The position numbers and the translations under genes are program-made. A model generated the notes under the pieces. The model did no database searches and had not been told where the DNA came from. It saw only the letters and a program-made list of their open reading frames with translations. Source: Volutella citrinella (lineage: Eukaryota > Ascomycota > Sordariomycetes > Hypocreales > Nectriaceae). From it: DNA of 64,000 nucleotides. The stretch is from NCBI GenBank assembly GCA_034401135.1, contig JAWZSP010000002.1, positions 5,580,001 to 5,644,000 on the forward strand, written 5' to 3'. This document shows positions 1 through 12,865 of this stretch, piece by piece. Within the stretch, counting starts at the first letter, position 1. Each line of letters opens with the position of its first letter.

Positions 1-641
1 ACTTTAAGGTTTTTAAATATTTAGAACGCAGTTTAGAAATACGACCTAATATACTATTAGTAAGGAAGGAATATTTATAGGTTTAAGTTATATTAATATA
101 GATAATAAACTAATATAGGTTTTAAGAAATAGCTTTAAGGATAAGACTATATAAAAAGGAGATATTATATTAGAACCTAATACTAATATACTATATAGGA
201 ATAAGAGAGAGCTCTGCGCTTAGATCAGGTCTACTTAAGACTGGACATAGAGTAGGGCCCATAGTTAAATAATAAAGGACTAATTAAGCTTGGACTAAAA
301 GGCAGGGGTAGACAGTCTAGGACTGACAAACCCTATACTATAATCTAAGGACTAAAAAACTAAACACTTTAGTCCTAATAAAGGATTATAGGTATATATA
401 GTAAATATTACTAATATATAGTCTCTTAGAGAAATGTATATCTAGTATAAGCAGCTCTCTAGCTATTAATATAACTTAGTTACCTTAACTACTACTACCT
501 AGTAACCCTTAACTATTACTAGACATAATAGCAACTTATATCAATTATTATTTAGTAGTATTACTCTATCCGCTCTGCTAATATAAACCCTTAGTACTTT
601 TAGTATAGGTTTATATAGTTAGGACTACTCTAATTATTATA
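1..641 (+). repeat. LTR 1 of Ty3/Gypsy array (left edge at window border)
   Basis: Bases 1-641 match bases about 6256-6896 almost base for base, and more weakly about 11620-12230, all in the same orientation. This is the direct-repeat arrangement of LTRs. The left end may continue outside the window because the match starts at base 1. The sequence is extremely AT-rich with TA steps everywhere, as expected after RIP. A few G/C-containing stretches survive around 205-310. Confidence 0.8.
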
Positions 642-782
642 AAAACAATAAGGTAATATACTACTATACTTATAAAAAGTAAACAATACTAGATAGCGTT
701 ATATACTGAATATATCCTATAGTACTGAACTAGGACCTATAAGGCTTAGAGCTCTTAAAATAAATAAGAAGGATATTACTTA

Positions 783-840
783 TTATAACTATAAAAAAAA
801 GGGATACTTTAAATAAAAATACTAAGGACCTAAGAAATAA
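783..840 (+). pseudogene. Gag CCHC zinc-knuckle remnant
   Basis: Plus-strand translation gives a Y-x2-Y-x3-G-Y-x4-Y spacing followed by G-P-K-K. This matches the retroviral-type CX2CX4HX4C knuckle if Cys and His codons were turned into Tyr by G-to-A changes. It is the only trace of gag I could find in copy 1, and copy 2 lacks this region. Confidence 0.5.
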
Positions 841-3039
841 GTCTATTTTATACTTATTTAAGAAGACACCTAATAATTTTAAGTTATAAAGCAAGATGCA
901 GAAGCTTATAATATAGAACAACTCTTATATAATATATAGCACAACCTATATAAAATATATAACTAATATAGCTATAAAGTAAAAGACTATAGCCTTGATT
1001 AATAAATAGCTAAAGCTAGCAAAGATATTAATAACCTAGCTAAATAGATTATTACTAAGTAAAATAGATAAATTACTAAAATATACCTTAGATAATATGC
1101 AACTATAGAACTAAAATATAAAGACCTACTATATATTATATACTAGTATAAGATTTACTATTTTACTAGCTAATAGTATAAAGTATAGTAAGAAAGAATA
1201 ATAGAAGGACTAAGTACTAATAAAAAGGATAAGATAGCTTAGTAACCTATCTATAAAAAAGGAGAAATTAATAAGGCAAACCTATTTAAAAAATAGTTAG
1301 AAGAATAAGGTAAGTTTATTTATAAAATAAATAAAGAAATTAAAGCAAATATAAAGTAATAGGAAGAGGAATAATAGGTTTACCCTGACCTGGATGCATA
1401 CTCACTATAATAACTATAAGTAATAAAGGCCGTATATAAAGCCTGGGAGTAACTCTAGTTAGAGAAAGAAGAAGAAGATAAAAGCTTATAAGACGATTCG
1501 ACTAACTCCAATAGATATAAAGAAATTAAACCCACACCTATCTGCAAATAGGTAATAATTAAATAAATTAAGAAGAACGCTAAGGTCTAAGCCCTAGTAT
1601 AAGAAATTAAAATAGGAAACACCAACCTTAGGCTATTTAAAGAAAATACTAAATAAGTAATAGCACTCAGACTTAACTTAAAAATAAAAGAAATTAATTA
1701 AGACTGTAACTTAAATAGTAATATAGTAAGAGGACCCTATATAAAGACTATAACTAAAGATATAAAAGACTAGTCTAAAACTAGCTATAAGTAGAAAATA
1801 ATTAAGTATAAAGGGAAAGTGTTACACAACTACTACTTTACTATTTATACTACCTTATAACCCTACTATACCTAAACACAAGGACACTTTATAGAAGGCA
1901 ACGACCTATAACTTAAAGTAGGACACCAGGACTACTTATTAATCCTATAGATTTAATACTTTAACTATTATTATAGCTCATACCTGGCTGATAAATAAAA
2001 AGAAAGGACCTTCTTATTTAAGGTATTTAAAAGAAATAAAGGACTAGGGATAATAAATAACTAGTAGACTTATTATATAATAGGAAAACCTGACGACTAA
2101 TATGTTAAAATTAGGGGGATATTAAAGAAGGGATGTCTAGCTAAGAAATACTAGAACTGCTAAGACCCCTTATACCCTAAGTATTATAAAGAAAAGAAAG
2201 AAGAATTAGAGAAAATAAAAGCTGCTAAAATACTCTATAAGCTGTTAAAAGATATAGGCTCTTAGGGATTAAGCTACTAATAGAGTATAGACTTATATAT
2301 AGACTTAATAATATTAAAGGAAATGAATTATAATAGTAACTAAAAGTAATAGTTAGAATTAAAGAATATATACTTATAGTACTAATTAATAGTAGTATAG
2401 AAAAGAACTACCTCTTAGTAAACCTAGTTAACTAACTATAATTATTATAGATAGAGAAGAAGGATAGGTACTCCTTACTTAAAAGTAATAGTAATAAATT
2501 CGCTTATAATTAAAAAAGAGTTATTAAAAAGTCTAAATATCTTAAAATATTTATTAATAAATAAAATAAAGGGATAGATTATAATATTATAAGAATTGAT
2601 AATAATATTATTCTTAGATACTAGTAATTATATAAATATAACCTACTTATTAACTAGCAGACTGGCTATATTAAGGACTAACTTAATACTAATAGTAAAG
2701 AGCTCTAGATAATAATAAAGAGATCTTACACTGCAATTAGGTATAAGTCTCTTAGCGATAGTTCAGATATAATAGATACTCACACTACTTTAAAAAGGAT
2801 AAGAATAAAATATATATAAAGATAGATATAAAGGTTATAAAGAATGATTACTTAAATTAGAAGACAACTCAGGCAGCTTAATAAAGACCTGAAAGAATAA
2901 AAAGATAAAGAAGCCATAATTAACAGGCTTGCTAATGTCTTATAATAGTACTAAAAATACTAATAAGTGTTTGCTAAAGAACTAGAAATAGGATTACTAG
3001 AACTAGGGTAATAGGACTATAAGATTATACTTAAAGATA

Positions 3040-3560
3040 AAAAGATAATGAAATTCTTCCCTATTTATAACCTTAACTAAACTAAGCTAAGAGTACTTAA
3101 AAAGTATCTTAAAGAGATACTTAAAAAAGGTTATATTTAAGTTTCAAACTTAGAAGCTAGATACCCTATTATATTTATACTTAAAAAGAATAGCAAACTA
3201 AGACTAGTAATTAACTATTATTAATTTAATAAAAGTATTCTTAAAAATAGGACTCTGTTATTACTAATTATAAAAATAAAGGACTATTTATAGAGAAAAA
3301 AGATCTTTACTATACTTAATCTTAAAAAAGCCTATAATCTTATTAAGATTAAAGAAGGACATAAGTAGAAAACTGCTTTTAAAACTAAATTTAGACTATT
3401 TAAATACCTAGTTATACTGTTTAGACTTACAAATATACTAGCAACCTTTTAGAAAATAATTAACTATATACTATAAGAATACCTTAATATCTTTATTATC
3501 TATTACTTAAATAACATCTTAATCTTCTTAGATAATAAAGAAGAACACTAGGAATATGTT
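3040..3560 (+). pseudogene. Reverse transcriptase remnant (Gypsy copy 1)
   Basis: Read across stop codons, the segment shows the Gypsy RT blocks in order: a LVINY-like stretch, KIFT-LNLKKAYNLIKI (block with the first catalytic Asp position), a TAF-F-YLV-FRLTNI-ATF stretch, and YYLNNILIF, where the catalytic YxDD has become LNN. The Asp-to-Asn changes remove polymerase metal ligands, so this copy is dead. Copy 2 has the same block at about 8390-8900 with LDNILIF, so the two copies carry different mutations. Confidence 0.8.
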
Positions 3561-3929
3561 TATAAGGTATTATAGAAACTATAAGATGCTAACTTATTAG
3601 TAGAACCAGAGAAAAGCAACTTCTATATATAAAAAGTAGAATTCTTAGGATATATTATTTTATATAATAAGATCAGGATAGACCTAAAGAAGATAGTAGT
3701 AATTAAGAACTGGCCTAACTTAATAAAAGACTTTAAAGTTAAGGATATCTAATCCTTCTTAGGATTTACTAACTACTACTAAAAGTTTATTTAAGACTTT
3801 AATAAAATAGTAGCACTCTTAATTAACCTTATAAAAAAAAATAACTCTTTATTTAGAGAATAAAGTAATAAGAAGTTTTTAAGAAACTATAAGATACTAT
3901 ATTAGTAGAACTAGTACTTACTATATTCG

Positions 3930-4330
3930 ACCTAGAATAACTTATTAAAATAGAAACTAATACTTTAGATAGAGGACTAGGAGTTATAGTAGGATAGAGG
4001 GATAATAATAAAAAATTATACCTAATTACCTTTTACTCTTATAAACTTACCTTTATAAAGATAAATTACCTAATTTATAATAAGGAGTTCTTAGCTATTA
4101 TTAATAGCTTTAAAGAATTTAGATAGTACCTTATAAAAAGTAAATACTAAGTCAAGGTATATACTGATTATAAAAATATCAGATACTTTATAATAATATA
4201 AAAACTGAATAGTAGATAACTATACTATATAAAATACCTAGCTGAATTTAACTATATTATTATTCATTATAAGGGCTTAGAAAATAGAAGAGCTAATGCT
4301 ATTAGCTAAAGACCAGACTTTATAGAAAGA
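3930..4330 (+). pseudogene. RNase H remnant (Gypsy copy 1)
   Basis: An IETNTLDRGLGVI stretch at about 3945-3990 corresponds to the first-Asp motif of Gypsy RNase H (T-D-A-S-x-x-x-L-G). It is followed by the conserved blocks for a reverse-transcriptase-linked RNase H and a decayed IVYTD-like segment near 4150-4180. It follows RT directly, as in Ty3/Gypsy pol, and is interrupted by stop codons. Confidence 0.65.
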
Positions 4331-4479
4331 ATACTTAAGATAAAAATATAATTACTATACTTTATTTTAAAAGGATATATAGTTTAGTATACTATAGAGG
4401 AAATAATATAACTCTGCTAGATAATACTTATACTAAAGGAAAAAGGGAATGAAATATAATAGATATATATACTTAAGGA

Positions 4480-5160
4480 AATACAAGACGTGCTTATTAA
4501 AGAAGTTTATAAGCACTTCTTATATAGATATCAAGGCGTTAAGAAGATAATAGAATGACTATAATAGAGCTATATCTTTTTAAAGATAAAGTAGAAGGTT
4601 AAAAACGTCCTTAAATAGTATGACTTATATAAAAAAACAAAGTCACCTAGGCACATACCTTATAGAAAATTGCAACTACTACTAGTCAGTAAGTAGCTAT
4701 AGTATTCAGTTATAATAGACTTTATTATCAAACTACTATTATTACTTAACCTTATTACTAATATATATTTTAATAGTATATATATAATAGTAGACTGATT
4801 TACTAAATTTATATATTATATCCCTTATAAAAAAGACGCAGACTTAGAATAATTAGTATTTATATTTAATAAGAATATTGTTATAGTATATAGACTACTA
4901 ATAGAAGTTATCTTAAATAGAGGACTAGTATTTATATTAAAGTTTAATTAAAGCTTTATAAGTATAATAAGACTTAACTACAAATTTACTACAGCTTTTA
5001 AAATATAAATAGATAGATAAATAGAATGACTTAACTAGGAGATAGAATAATATCTTAGATATTATATTAATTATATATAAAATAATTAAGTAAAATTATT
5101 ACTAATAGTATAACTATTATATAACTTATTATATTATAATAGTATTAAAATAATACCTGC
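4480..5160 (+). pseudogene. Integrase remnant (Gypsy copy 1)
   Basis: The region starts with a His-rich zinc-binding-like part near 4490-4560 and continues with an IVVD-FTKFIYYIP stretch near 4785-4825, the first catalytic Asp motif of the integrase core. A further stretch around 4900-5000 includes the FI..II-LNY-FTTAF-I block and the expected acidic E position in a decayed form. Integrase lies after RNase H, which fixes the element as Ty3/Gypsy rather than Ty1/Copia. Frame is broken by many TAA/TAG codons. Confidence 0.7.
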
Positions 5161-5579
5161 TATAGTACTTTATAATTATAACCTAGATATATATAGAGAA
5201 GTATAAAATAGATTATAAAATATTAAAGTAATAATTAAATCTGATTAACTTAAAGCAATATATTAAGAAATAAGGACCGAACTTAAGTATATTTATAACT
5301 AGATAGTAAAATACTATAATAAGAAAAGGTTAAGAGGACTAACTTTTATAAAAAGAGATATAATCTACTTATTTATAAAAAACCTTATAATGAAATAATA
5401 AAATAAAAAATTAGATTATAAATTTATCAGACCCTTTAAAATTAAAAAGCGAATTTTAGAAAATAACTATAAACTCGACTTACTTAAAACTGTCTATATA
5501 TACCTAATTTTTCACATTTTATTACTAAAGTCAGCTGAAGACATAATATAAGTTTAAATAACAACCAGTAATACAGGAC

Positions 5580-5745
5580 TTACACTAATAGCTAAAGTAC
5601 TCCTAGATATAGAATAGGTAGTAGAAAAAATCATTAATTATAAATAAATAGATAGAATCATGAAATACTAAATTAAATAGTAAAACTAGCCAGAATCTGA
5701 AAATATATAAGAACCCTTAGAGAACCTTACACACTACTTAAAGAA
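5580..5745 (+). pseudogene. Chromodomain remnant at integrase C-terminus (copy 1)
   Basis: After an integrase tail ending in VFHVSLLK-like residues (read LIFHILLLKS), the plus strand gives E-VVEKIINYK-IDRIMKY-IK, then PESENI-EPLENL. This follows the chromodomain pattern of an E-x-V-E-x-I-L start, a central LVKW-like core and an EN-WEP-ENL end. A chromodomain places the element in the chromovirus branch of Ty3/Gypsy, whose integrases are targeted to heterochromatin. Copy 2 repeats it at about 10945-11090. Confidence 0.65.
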
Positions 5746-5764
5746 GCTACAAGAGTATCTTTAA

Positions 5765-6010
5765 TCTTATAAGGAGCAAGCCTAATAGCAGACTAATTAA
5801 TAAAATCCACTATACTAAAGGCCTATACTATAAAAACTAAAGACAATTCCTTAACTAAAATACCTAACTTCTCTAATAACTGCATACCCTGAGAAAAAAG
5901 CTCATCCCCTTTTGCAGCTAGAGAATGCTCTTATATGCAAATATAGGCTAAATAAGCTAAAAGAAGCTCTAAATTCTTCTCTATCTCCTTACACTCTTTA
6001 GCTAACTTCT
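5765..6010 (-). pseudogene. Antisense coding remnant near the 3' end of Gypsy copy 1
   Basis: On the minus strand, reading from about 6010 down to 5765, one frame gives a lysine/glutamate/leucine-rich helical stretch interrupted by only a few TAA/TAG codons. A well-preserved piece reads AAKGDELFSQGMQLLEKL. The pattern, an L-x2-L-R-x-Q-like coiled segment followed by a G-x-E-M-x-x-R-G-L-like turn, resembles the antisense protein often found between integrase and 3' LTR in fungal Gypsy elements. This resemblance is from memory of the family, not a search. Copy 2 has the equivalent at about 11150-11400. Confidence 0.4.
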
Positions 6011-6255
6011 TATAATTGCGTATATTTTTAGATACTAAAAATAAAGAATTAGTAATAAGGGAAAGGACCGAATCAGGGCATACTTATAAAAAGAAGCCAC
6101 CCCTATATTATTATAAATAACCTTTACTTTAATATAATTAGAATAGTAATATAACTGATTGCCCTTAATCTAATAGATAAGGCCGCGATAGTAATAATAG
6201 AAGTAAGGTATAATAGATTGATTAAAGACCTTAATATAAGTAAATAAAGCTATAG

Positions 6256-6896
6256 ACTTTAAGGTTTTTAAATATTTAAAACACAGCTTAGAAATACGAC
6301 CTAATATACTATTAGTAAGGAAGGAATATTTATAAATTCAAGTTATACTAATATAGATAATAAACTAATATAGGTTTTAAAAACTGGCCTTAAGAATAAG
6401 ACTATATAGAGGGGAGATATTATATTAGAACTTAATATAAATATACTATATAAGAATAGGAGGGAGCTCTGTATATAGATCAGGTTTACTTAAGACTGGA
6501 TAGTAGGGTAGGACTTATTACTAAGTAATAAAGAACTAATTAAGCTTAGACTAAAGGGCAGGGGCAGATAGTCTAGGACTAATAAACCCTATACTATAAT
6601 CTAAGGACTGAAAAGCTAAATACTTTAGTCTTAATAAAGAATTATAAGTATATATAGTAAATATTATTAGTATATAGTCTCTTAAAGAAGTGTATATCTA
6701 GTATAGGCAGCTCTCTAGCTATTAATATAACTTGGTTATTTTAATTACTACTACTTAATAACTTTTGACTATTACTAGATGTAATAGTAACTTATATTAG
6801 TTACTGCTTAGTAGTATTACTCTATTTACTCTGCTAATATAAACCCCTAGTACTTTTAGTATAGGTTTATATAGTTAGGACCACTCTAATTGTTAT
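6256..6896 (+). repeat. LTR 2, shared between the two Gypsy copies
   Basis: Near-identical to bases 1-641, in direct orientation. Differences are mostly C/T and G/A, for example 'cctagtaaccc' in LTR 1 against 'cttaataactt' here. It acts as the 3' LTR of copy 1 and the 5' LTR of copy 2, so the array is LTR-internal-LTR-internal-LTR. That structure arises by recombination between LTRs or by insertion into an existing LTR. Confidence 0.8.
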
Positions 6897-9800
6897 ATAA
6901 TAAGTAATAGTTAAATAAACTAAGAAAAATACTAAGGTCTAAGCTCTAGTATAAAAGATCAGAGTAGGAAATACTAATTTTAAACTATTTAAAAAAAATA
7001 TAGATTAAGTAATAGCTTTTAGACTAGACCTAAGACTAAAAGAAATTAACTAAAACTATAACTTAAATAATAATATAGTAAAAGGACTCTATATAAAGAT
7101 AATAATTAAGAATATAAAGGATTAGTCTAAAACTAGTTATAAATAGAAAATAATTAAGTATAAGAAAAAAGTGCAGTATTATTACTACTTTACTATTTAT
7201 ATTATTATATAACCTTACTATACTTAGATATAGGGATACTTTTTAAAAAAAGATAACTTATAGCTTAAAGTAGGATACTTAAAATACTTATTAATCTTAT
7301 AAATCTAATACTTTAACTACTACTATAGCTTGCACTTAGTTAATAAATAAGAAGGAAAAAGTTTCTTATTTAAAGTATTTTATAATAGTAAAAACCTAAG
7401 GATAATAAATACTTAATAAACTTACTATATAATAAAAAAGACTAATAATTAATATATTAAGATTAAAAGAATATTAAAAAAGGGATATTTAGTTAAAAAG
7501 TATTAGAACTGCTAAGACTCCTTATATTCTAAATATTATAAAGAAAAAAAAAAAAAACTTAAAAAAATAAAAGCTACTAAGATACTTTATAAGCTATTAA
7601 AAGATATAAGCTTTTAGGGATTAAGCTGCTAGTAGAGTATAGACCTATATATAGACTTAATAATATTAAAGAAAATAAATTATAATAGTAATTAAAAGTA
7701 GTAGTTAGGATTAAAAGATATATACTTATAGTATTAATTAATAATAGTATAAAAAAGAACTATCTCTTAGTAAACTTAGTTAATTAACTATAAATATTAT
7801 AAATAAAAAAAGAGGACAGCTACTTTTTATTTAAAAGTAATAATAATAAATTTACTTATAATTAAGGATAAGTTATTAAAGAATTTAAGTACCTTAAGAT
7901 ATTTATTAATAAATAAAATAAAGGGATAGATTATAATATTATAAGGATTAATAATAATATTATTCTTAGATATTAGTAGTTATATAAGTATAACTTACTT
8001 ATTAACTAGCAGACTAGCTATATTAAGGACTAACTTAATACTAATAAAGAAGAGCTCTTAATAATAATAAAGAGATCTTATACTTTAACTAGATATAAGT
8101 TACTTAGCAATAGTTTAAATATAATAAATACTCACACTGCCTTAAAGAGAATAAGAATAAAATATATATAAAGATAGATATATAGATTATAAAAAATAAT
8201 TACTTAAACTAGAAGATAACTTAAATAACTTAATAAAGACTTAAAAGAATAAAAAGAAAATAAAGAAGCTATATTTAATAGGCTTGCTAATATCTTATAA
8301 TAATACTAAAAGTACTAATAAGTATTTATTAAAAAACTAGAGATAGGATTACTAAAACTAAGATAATAAGACTATAAGATTATATTTAAAAATAGAAAGA
8401 TAATAAAATTCTTTCCTATTTATAACCTTAACTAAACTAAGCTAAAAGTGCTTAAAGAGTATCTTAAAGAGATACTTAAGAAAGGTTATATTTAAATCTC
8501 GAATTTAAAAGCTAGATACCTTATTATATTTATACTTAAAAAAAATAATAAACTAAGATTTATAATTAACTACTATTAACTTAATAAAAGTACTTTTAAA
8601 AATAGAACTCTATTATTACTAATTATAAAAATAAAGGACTACTTATAAAAAAAGAAGATCTTTACTATACTTAATCTTAAAGAAGCTTATAATTTTATTA
8701 GAATTAAAAAAGGATATAAATAGAAAACTGCTTTTAGAATTAAATTTAGACTATTTAAATACCTAGTTATACTGTTTAAACTTATAAATACACTAGTAAC
8801 TTTTTAAAAAATAATTAACTATATATTATAAGAGTACTTTAATATCTTTATTATCTATTACTTAGATAATATCCTGATCTTTTTAAATAATAAGGAAAAA
8901 TACTAAGAGTATATTTATAAAATACTATAGAAACTATAAGATACTAAACTACTAGTAGAACTAGAAAAAAGTAAATTTTATATATAAAAAGTAGAATTCT
9001 TAAGATATATTATCTTTTATAATAAGATCAGGATAGACTTAAAAAAGATAGTAGTAGTTAAGGACTAGCTTAACTTAATAAAAGACTTTAAGGTTAAGGA
9101 TATTTAATCTTTTTTAAGATTTACTAATTATTACTAGAAGTTTATTTAAGACTTTAGTAAAATAGTAGTACTCTTAACTAATCTTATAAAAAAAGGATAA
9201 CTTTTTATTTAAAAAATAAAATAATAAAAAGTTTTTAAAAAATTATAAGATATTATATTAATAAAACTAGTACTTATTATATTTAACTTAGAATAATTTA
9301 TTAAATTAGAAACTAATGCTTTAGATAGAGGACTAGGAGTTATAGTAAGTTAAAAGAATAATAATAGAAAGCTATACTTAATTACTTTTTACTTTTATAA
9401 ACTTACCTTTATAAAGATAAATTACTTAATTTATAATAAAGAGTTCTTAGCTATTATTAATAGCTTTAAAGAATTTAAGTAATACTTTATAAAAAGTAAG
9501 TATTAAGTTAAGGTATATACTAACTATAAAAATATTAAATACTTTATAATAATATAAAAACTAAATAGTAGATAATTATATTATATAAAATACTTAGCTA
9601 AATTTAACTATATAATTATTTATTATAAAAACTTAAAAAATAAAAGAGCTGACGCTATTAGCTAAAAACTAGACTTTATAAAAAAAATACCTAAAATAGA
9701 AATATAACTACTATACTTTACTTTAAAAAGATATATAGTCTAATATATTATAAAGGAAATAATATAACTCTGCTAGATAATACTTATACTAAAAGAAAAA

Positions 9801-11620
9801 GGAAATAAAGTATAATAAATATATATACTTAAAAAAATACAGAATATACTTATTAAAAAAATTTACAAGCACCTCTTATATAGATACTAAGGTATTAAGA
9901 AGATAATAAAATAACTATAATAGAGCTATATCTTCTTAAAAATAAAATAGAAGGTTAAAAATATTCTTAAATAGTACGACTTATATAGAAAGATAAAGTT
10001 ACTTAAGTATATACCTTATAGAAAGTTATAACTATTACTAATTAATAAGTAACTATAGTACTTAGTTATAATAGACTTTATTATTAAATTATTATTATTA
10101 CTTAACTTTATTACTAATATATATTTTAATAGTATATATATAATAGTAAATCAGTTTATTAAGTTTATATATTATATCCTTTATAAAAAAGATATAAACT
10201 TAAAATAGTTAGTATTTATATTTAATAAGAATATTATTATAGTATATAAACTACTAATAAAAATTATCTTAGATAGAGGACCAGTATTTATATTAAAGTT
10301 TAATTAAAGCTTTATAAATATAATAAGACTTAACTATAAACTTATTACAGCCTTTAGGGTATAGGTAGATAGATAAATAAAATAACTTAATTAAGAAATA
10401 GAGTAATATCTTAGATACTATATTAACTATATATAAAATAACTGAGTAGAACTGCTATTAATAGTATAACTATTATATAATTTATTATATTATAATAGTA
10501 TTAAAATAATACTTACTATAGTACTTTATAATTATAACTTAGATATATATAGAGAAGTATAAGATAGATTATAGAATATTAAAGTAATAATTAAATCTAA
10601 TTAATTAAAGGCAATATATTAAGAAATAAAAACTGAACTTGAATATATTTATAACTAGATAGTAAAATACTATAATAAGAAAAGATTAAAAAGACTAACT
10701 TTTATAAAAGGAGATATAGTCTACTTATTTATAAAAAACCTTATAATAAAATAATAAAATAAAAAATTGGACTATAAGTTTATTAGACTTTTTAAAGTTA
10801 AAAAATAGATCTTAGAAAATAACTATAAACTTAACTTACTAAAAACTGTCTATATATATCTAATTTTCTATATTTTATTACTAGAATTAGCTAAAGATAT
10901 AATATAAGTTTAAATAGTAATTAGTATCTTAGAACTAGTACTAATAGCTAAAGTACTCTTAAATATAGAATAAGTAGTAAAGAAAATTATTAATTATAAA
11001 TAAATAGATAGAATTATAAAATACTAAATTAAATAGAAAGACTAGCTAGAATTAGAAAATATATAAGAACTCTTAGAAAACCTTACTTACTATTTAAAGA
11101 AACTATAAGAATACTTAAAGAGTTAATAAAAAAAATAGCAGACTAATTAATAATATTAATAGCTCTTACTACTTAAGCCTTTTTAATAAAATACTACTTA
11201 GTTAATAAGGTACTACTTAAGGAAATAATACTATCTTTCTTATTTAGCTTTTATAAACTATACTTAACTAAGGAAGTACTCTTATCCTTAAGAAGCCTCT
11301 TTTAGTAATAAAGATAATTTAAATAGGCTATAATTTCCTTTAACTTCTCCTCCTCTTTTTTAATATCCTTATCTAACTTTTACTATATAAAAGTATTATA
11401 TATTATTAAGAAAATTAGTAAGGAAATAATAAAATATTAGGAATATAAATAGAAAGAAGTAATATTTATACTATTATAAGTATAACTATGCTAAATATAC
11501 TTAGAATAATATAATAATTTACTAAATATCTAATAAACTAACTTATTTTTAAAATAATAAGAATATAATATATTAATTATAAAACTTTTAGTAATAATAT
11601 AATTAGCTAAAAGGGCATAC
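6897..11620 (+). mobile_element. Internal region of Gypsy copy 2, RIP-inactivated and 5'-deleted
   Basis: From about 6900 the sequence aligns with copy 1 from about 1550 onward, so roughly 900 bp present in copy 1 just after its LTR is absent here. RT (about 8390-8900, with LDNILIF), RNase H (about 9310-9690), integrase (about 9830-10500) and chromodomain (about 10945-11090) remnants are in the same order and strand as copy 1. This copy is more AT-rich and contains more stop codons, suggesting heavier or repeated RIP. Confidence 0.8.
11150..11400 (-). pseudogene. Antisense coding remnant near the 3' end of Gypsy copy 2
   Basis: The minus strand gives a K-L-D-K-D-I-K-K-E-E-E-K-L-K-E-I-I start, then AYLNYLYY, KRLLKDKST and LVKYSL, with few stops over about 80 codons. 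It is less similar to the copy 1 remnant than the pol regions are to each other. Position and helical character match, so both copies seem to descend from elements carrying an opposite-strand ORF here. Confidence 0.35.
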
Positions 11621-12230
11621 TGCTAGGTTTTAATAGATTTAGAAACTATGCCTAATATAATAATAATTAGTATAAAATAATTATAAGTCTAAGTTTATAA
11701 AACTTATATAATAAACTAATATAGGTTACTTATTTAGTTTTAGGGTTAAGACTTTATAAAAAGAGATATTATATTAGAACTTAATACTAATCTACTATAC
11801 TTATATAGGGTATATAGAATAGAAGAACCTAAGTAAAGAACTGTGATTAATTAATAAAAGATTACTAAGATTATATAATAATCCTTATAATCTATACTAA
11901 GTAAATTAATTAAGAATAGATTACTAAGATTACTTTTATAATCCTTATAATTTAGGATAAATAAAAGACAGGTAGTAGATTATATAATAAAGACTAGATA
12001 AACTATATAAACTTATAAAGAAGTATATATCTAGTATAAATAGCTTTTTAACTATTAATATAACTTAGTTACTTTAATTACTACTACTTAGTAACTTTTA
12101 ACTATTATTAAATATAATAGCAATCTATATTAGTTACTATTTAATAATATTACCCTATCTACTTTACTAATATAAACCTTTAGTACTTTTAGTATAGATT
12201 TATATAGTTAAGACTACTCTAATTATTATA
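11621..12230 (+). repeat. LTR 3, diverged
   Basis: The segment matches LTR 1 and 2 in order, including the 'taatataaac..ttagtacttttagtat' stretch near the right end, but with insertions and substitutions in the middle (about 11810-12000). It is the 3' LTR of copy 2. Its greater divergence means copies 1 and 2 are not a simple recent duplication. Confidence 0.65.
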
Positions 12231-12865
12231 ACTATTTTTATTAAATACTAATTATAACTTATTATAAACTAATATTATAATTAAGATATTAAGTATAGTA
12301 TTTACTATAAAATTTATTATAATTTCTATTATATATATATCAGGCTGTATATTGTATAGGCTTATAGACTATCTTTTATATTATAATTTGACATAGGGTA
12401 GCGTCGCGTGAGCTTCTCCGACACGCCCGGTCATCTCAGGTAGCACATAACTAATTTCTGAGACATGCTACTTAAATGGGCACATGTGCAGTGACTCCGG
12501 CATCACAATTTTCAAAGATTCCTGGGATAATTTGGTCTACCCAATGCTTGACTCACTATTATAAATATGAGGGAATCCTGACCGGAAGCCTGATAAAGAT
12601 GATCATAGACTCCTAAGATACAATAATCCGCTGATAGAAAGGCTGTTCTTTCATCGATCCATCCAGCATTGACTATAATTTAACCTGGTGTATTCAAACA
12701 CCCGTCCCAATTTCCAGGCCAAGCCACAATATCACCATTAAACATTTCCGTGGCCACGCTCTGGCCCCCGGTTCAGTCTTCCAGACTCCGCGTGCGTTCT
12801 TCCCTCACCACCAGCGGTCCAGTATCCAAGCCTGGCGGCGTCATCTCTGCATCGTGACTTGGATT
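12231..12865. other. AT-island boundary and intergenic DNA
   Basis: Bases 12231-12395 remain AT-saturated. Composition changes abruptly at about 12395-12400 to normal, GC-containing unique DNA. From 12400 to 12865 I see no coding signal, only the 3' flank of the next minus-strand gene. Confidence 0.6.

Larger units (their letters stand above)
642..6255 (+). mobile_element. Internal region of Ty3/Gypsy retrotransposon copy 1, RIP-inactivated
   Basis: Between LTR 1 and LTR 2 the plus strand reads, through many TAA/TAG codons, as a Ty3/Gypsy element in the canonical order: gag zinc knuckle, reverse transcriptase, RNase H, integrase, then a C-terminal chromodomain. No frame is open over any useful length, so the element cannot encode its proteins. 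The mutations are overwhelmingly of the C-to-T/G-to-A type, judged from residues such as Asp read as Asn and Cys read as Tyr. Only about 130 bp separate the LTR from the zinc knuckle, so most of gag seems to be missing or rearranged. RIP is the inferred cause. Confidence 0.85.

Noticed and set aside
730..921. Minus-strand 63-codon hydrophobic ORF in the AT-rich island
   Set aside because: It is a composition artefact opposite the gag remnant; AT-rich DNA yields Phe/Leu/Ile-rich frames.
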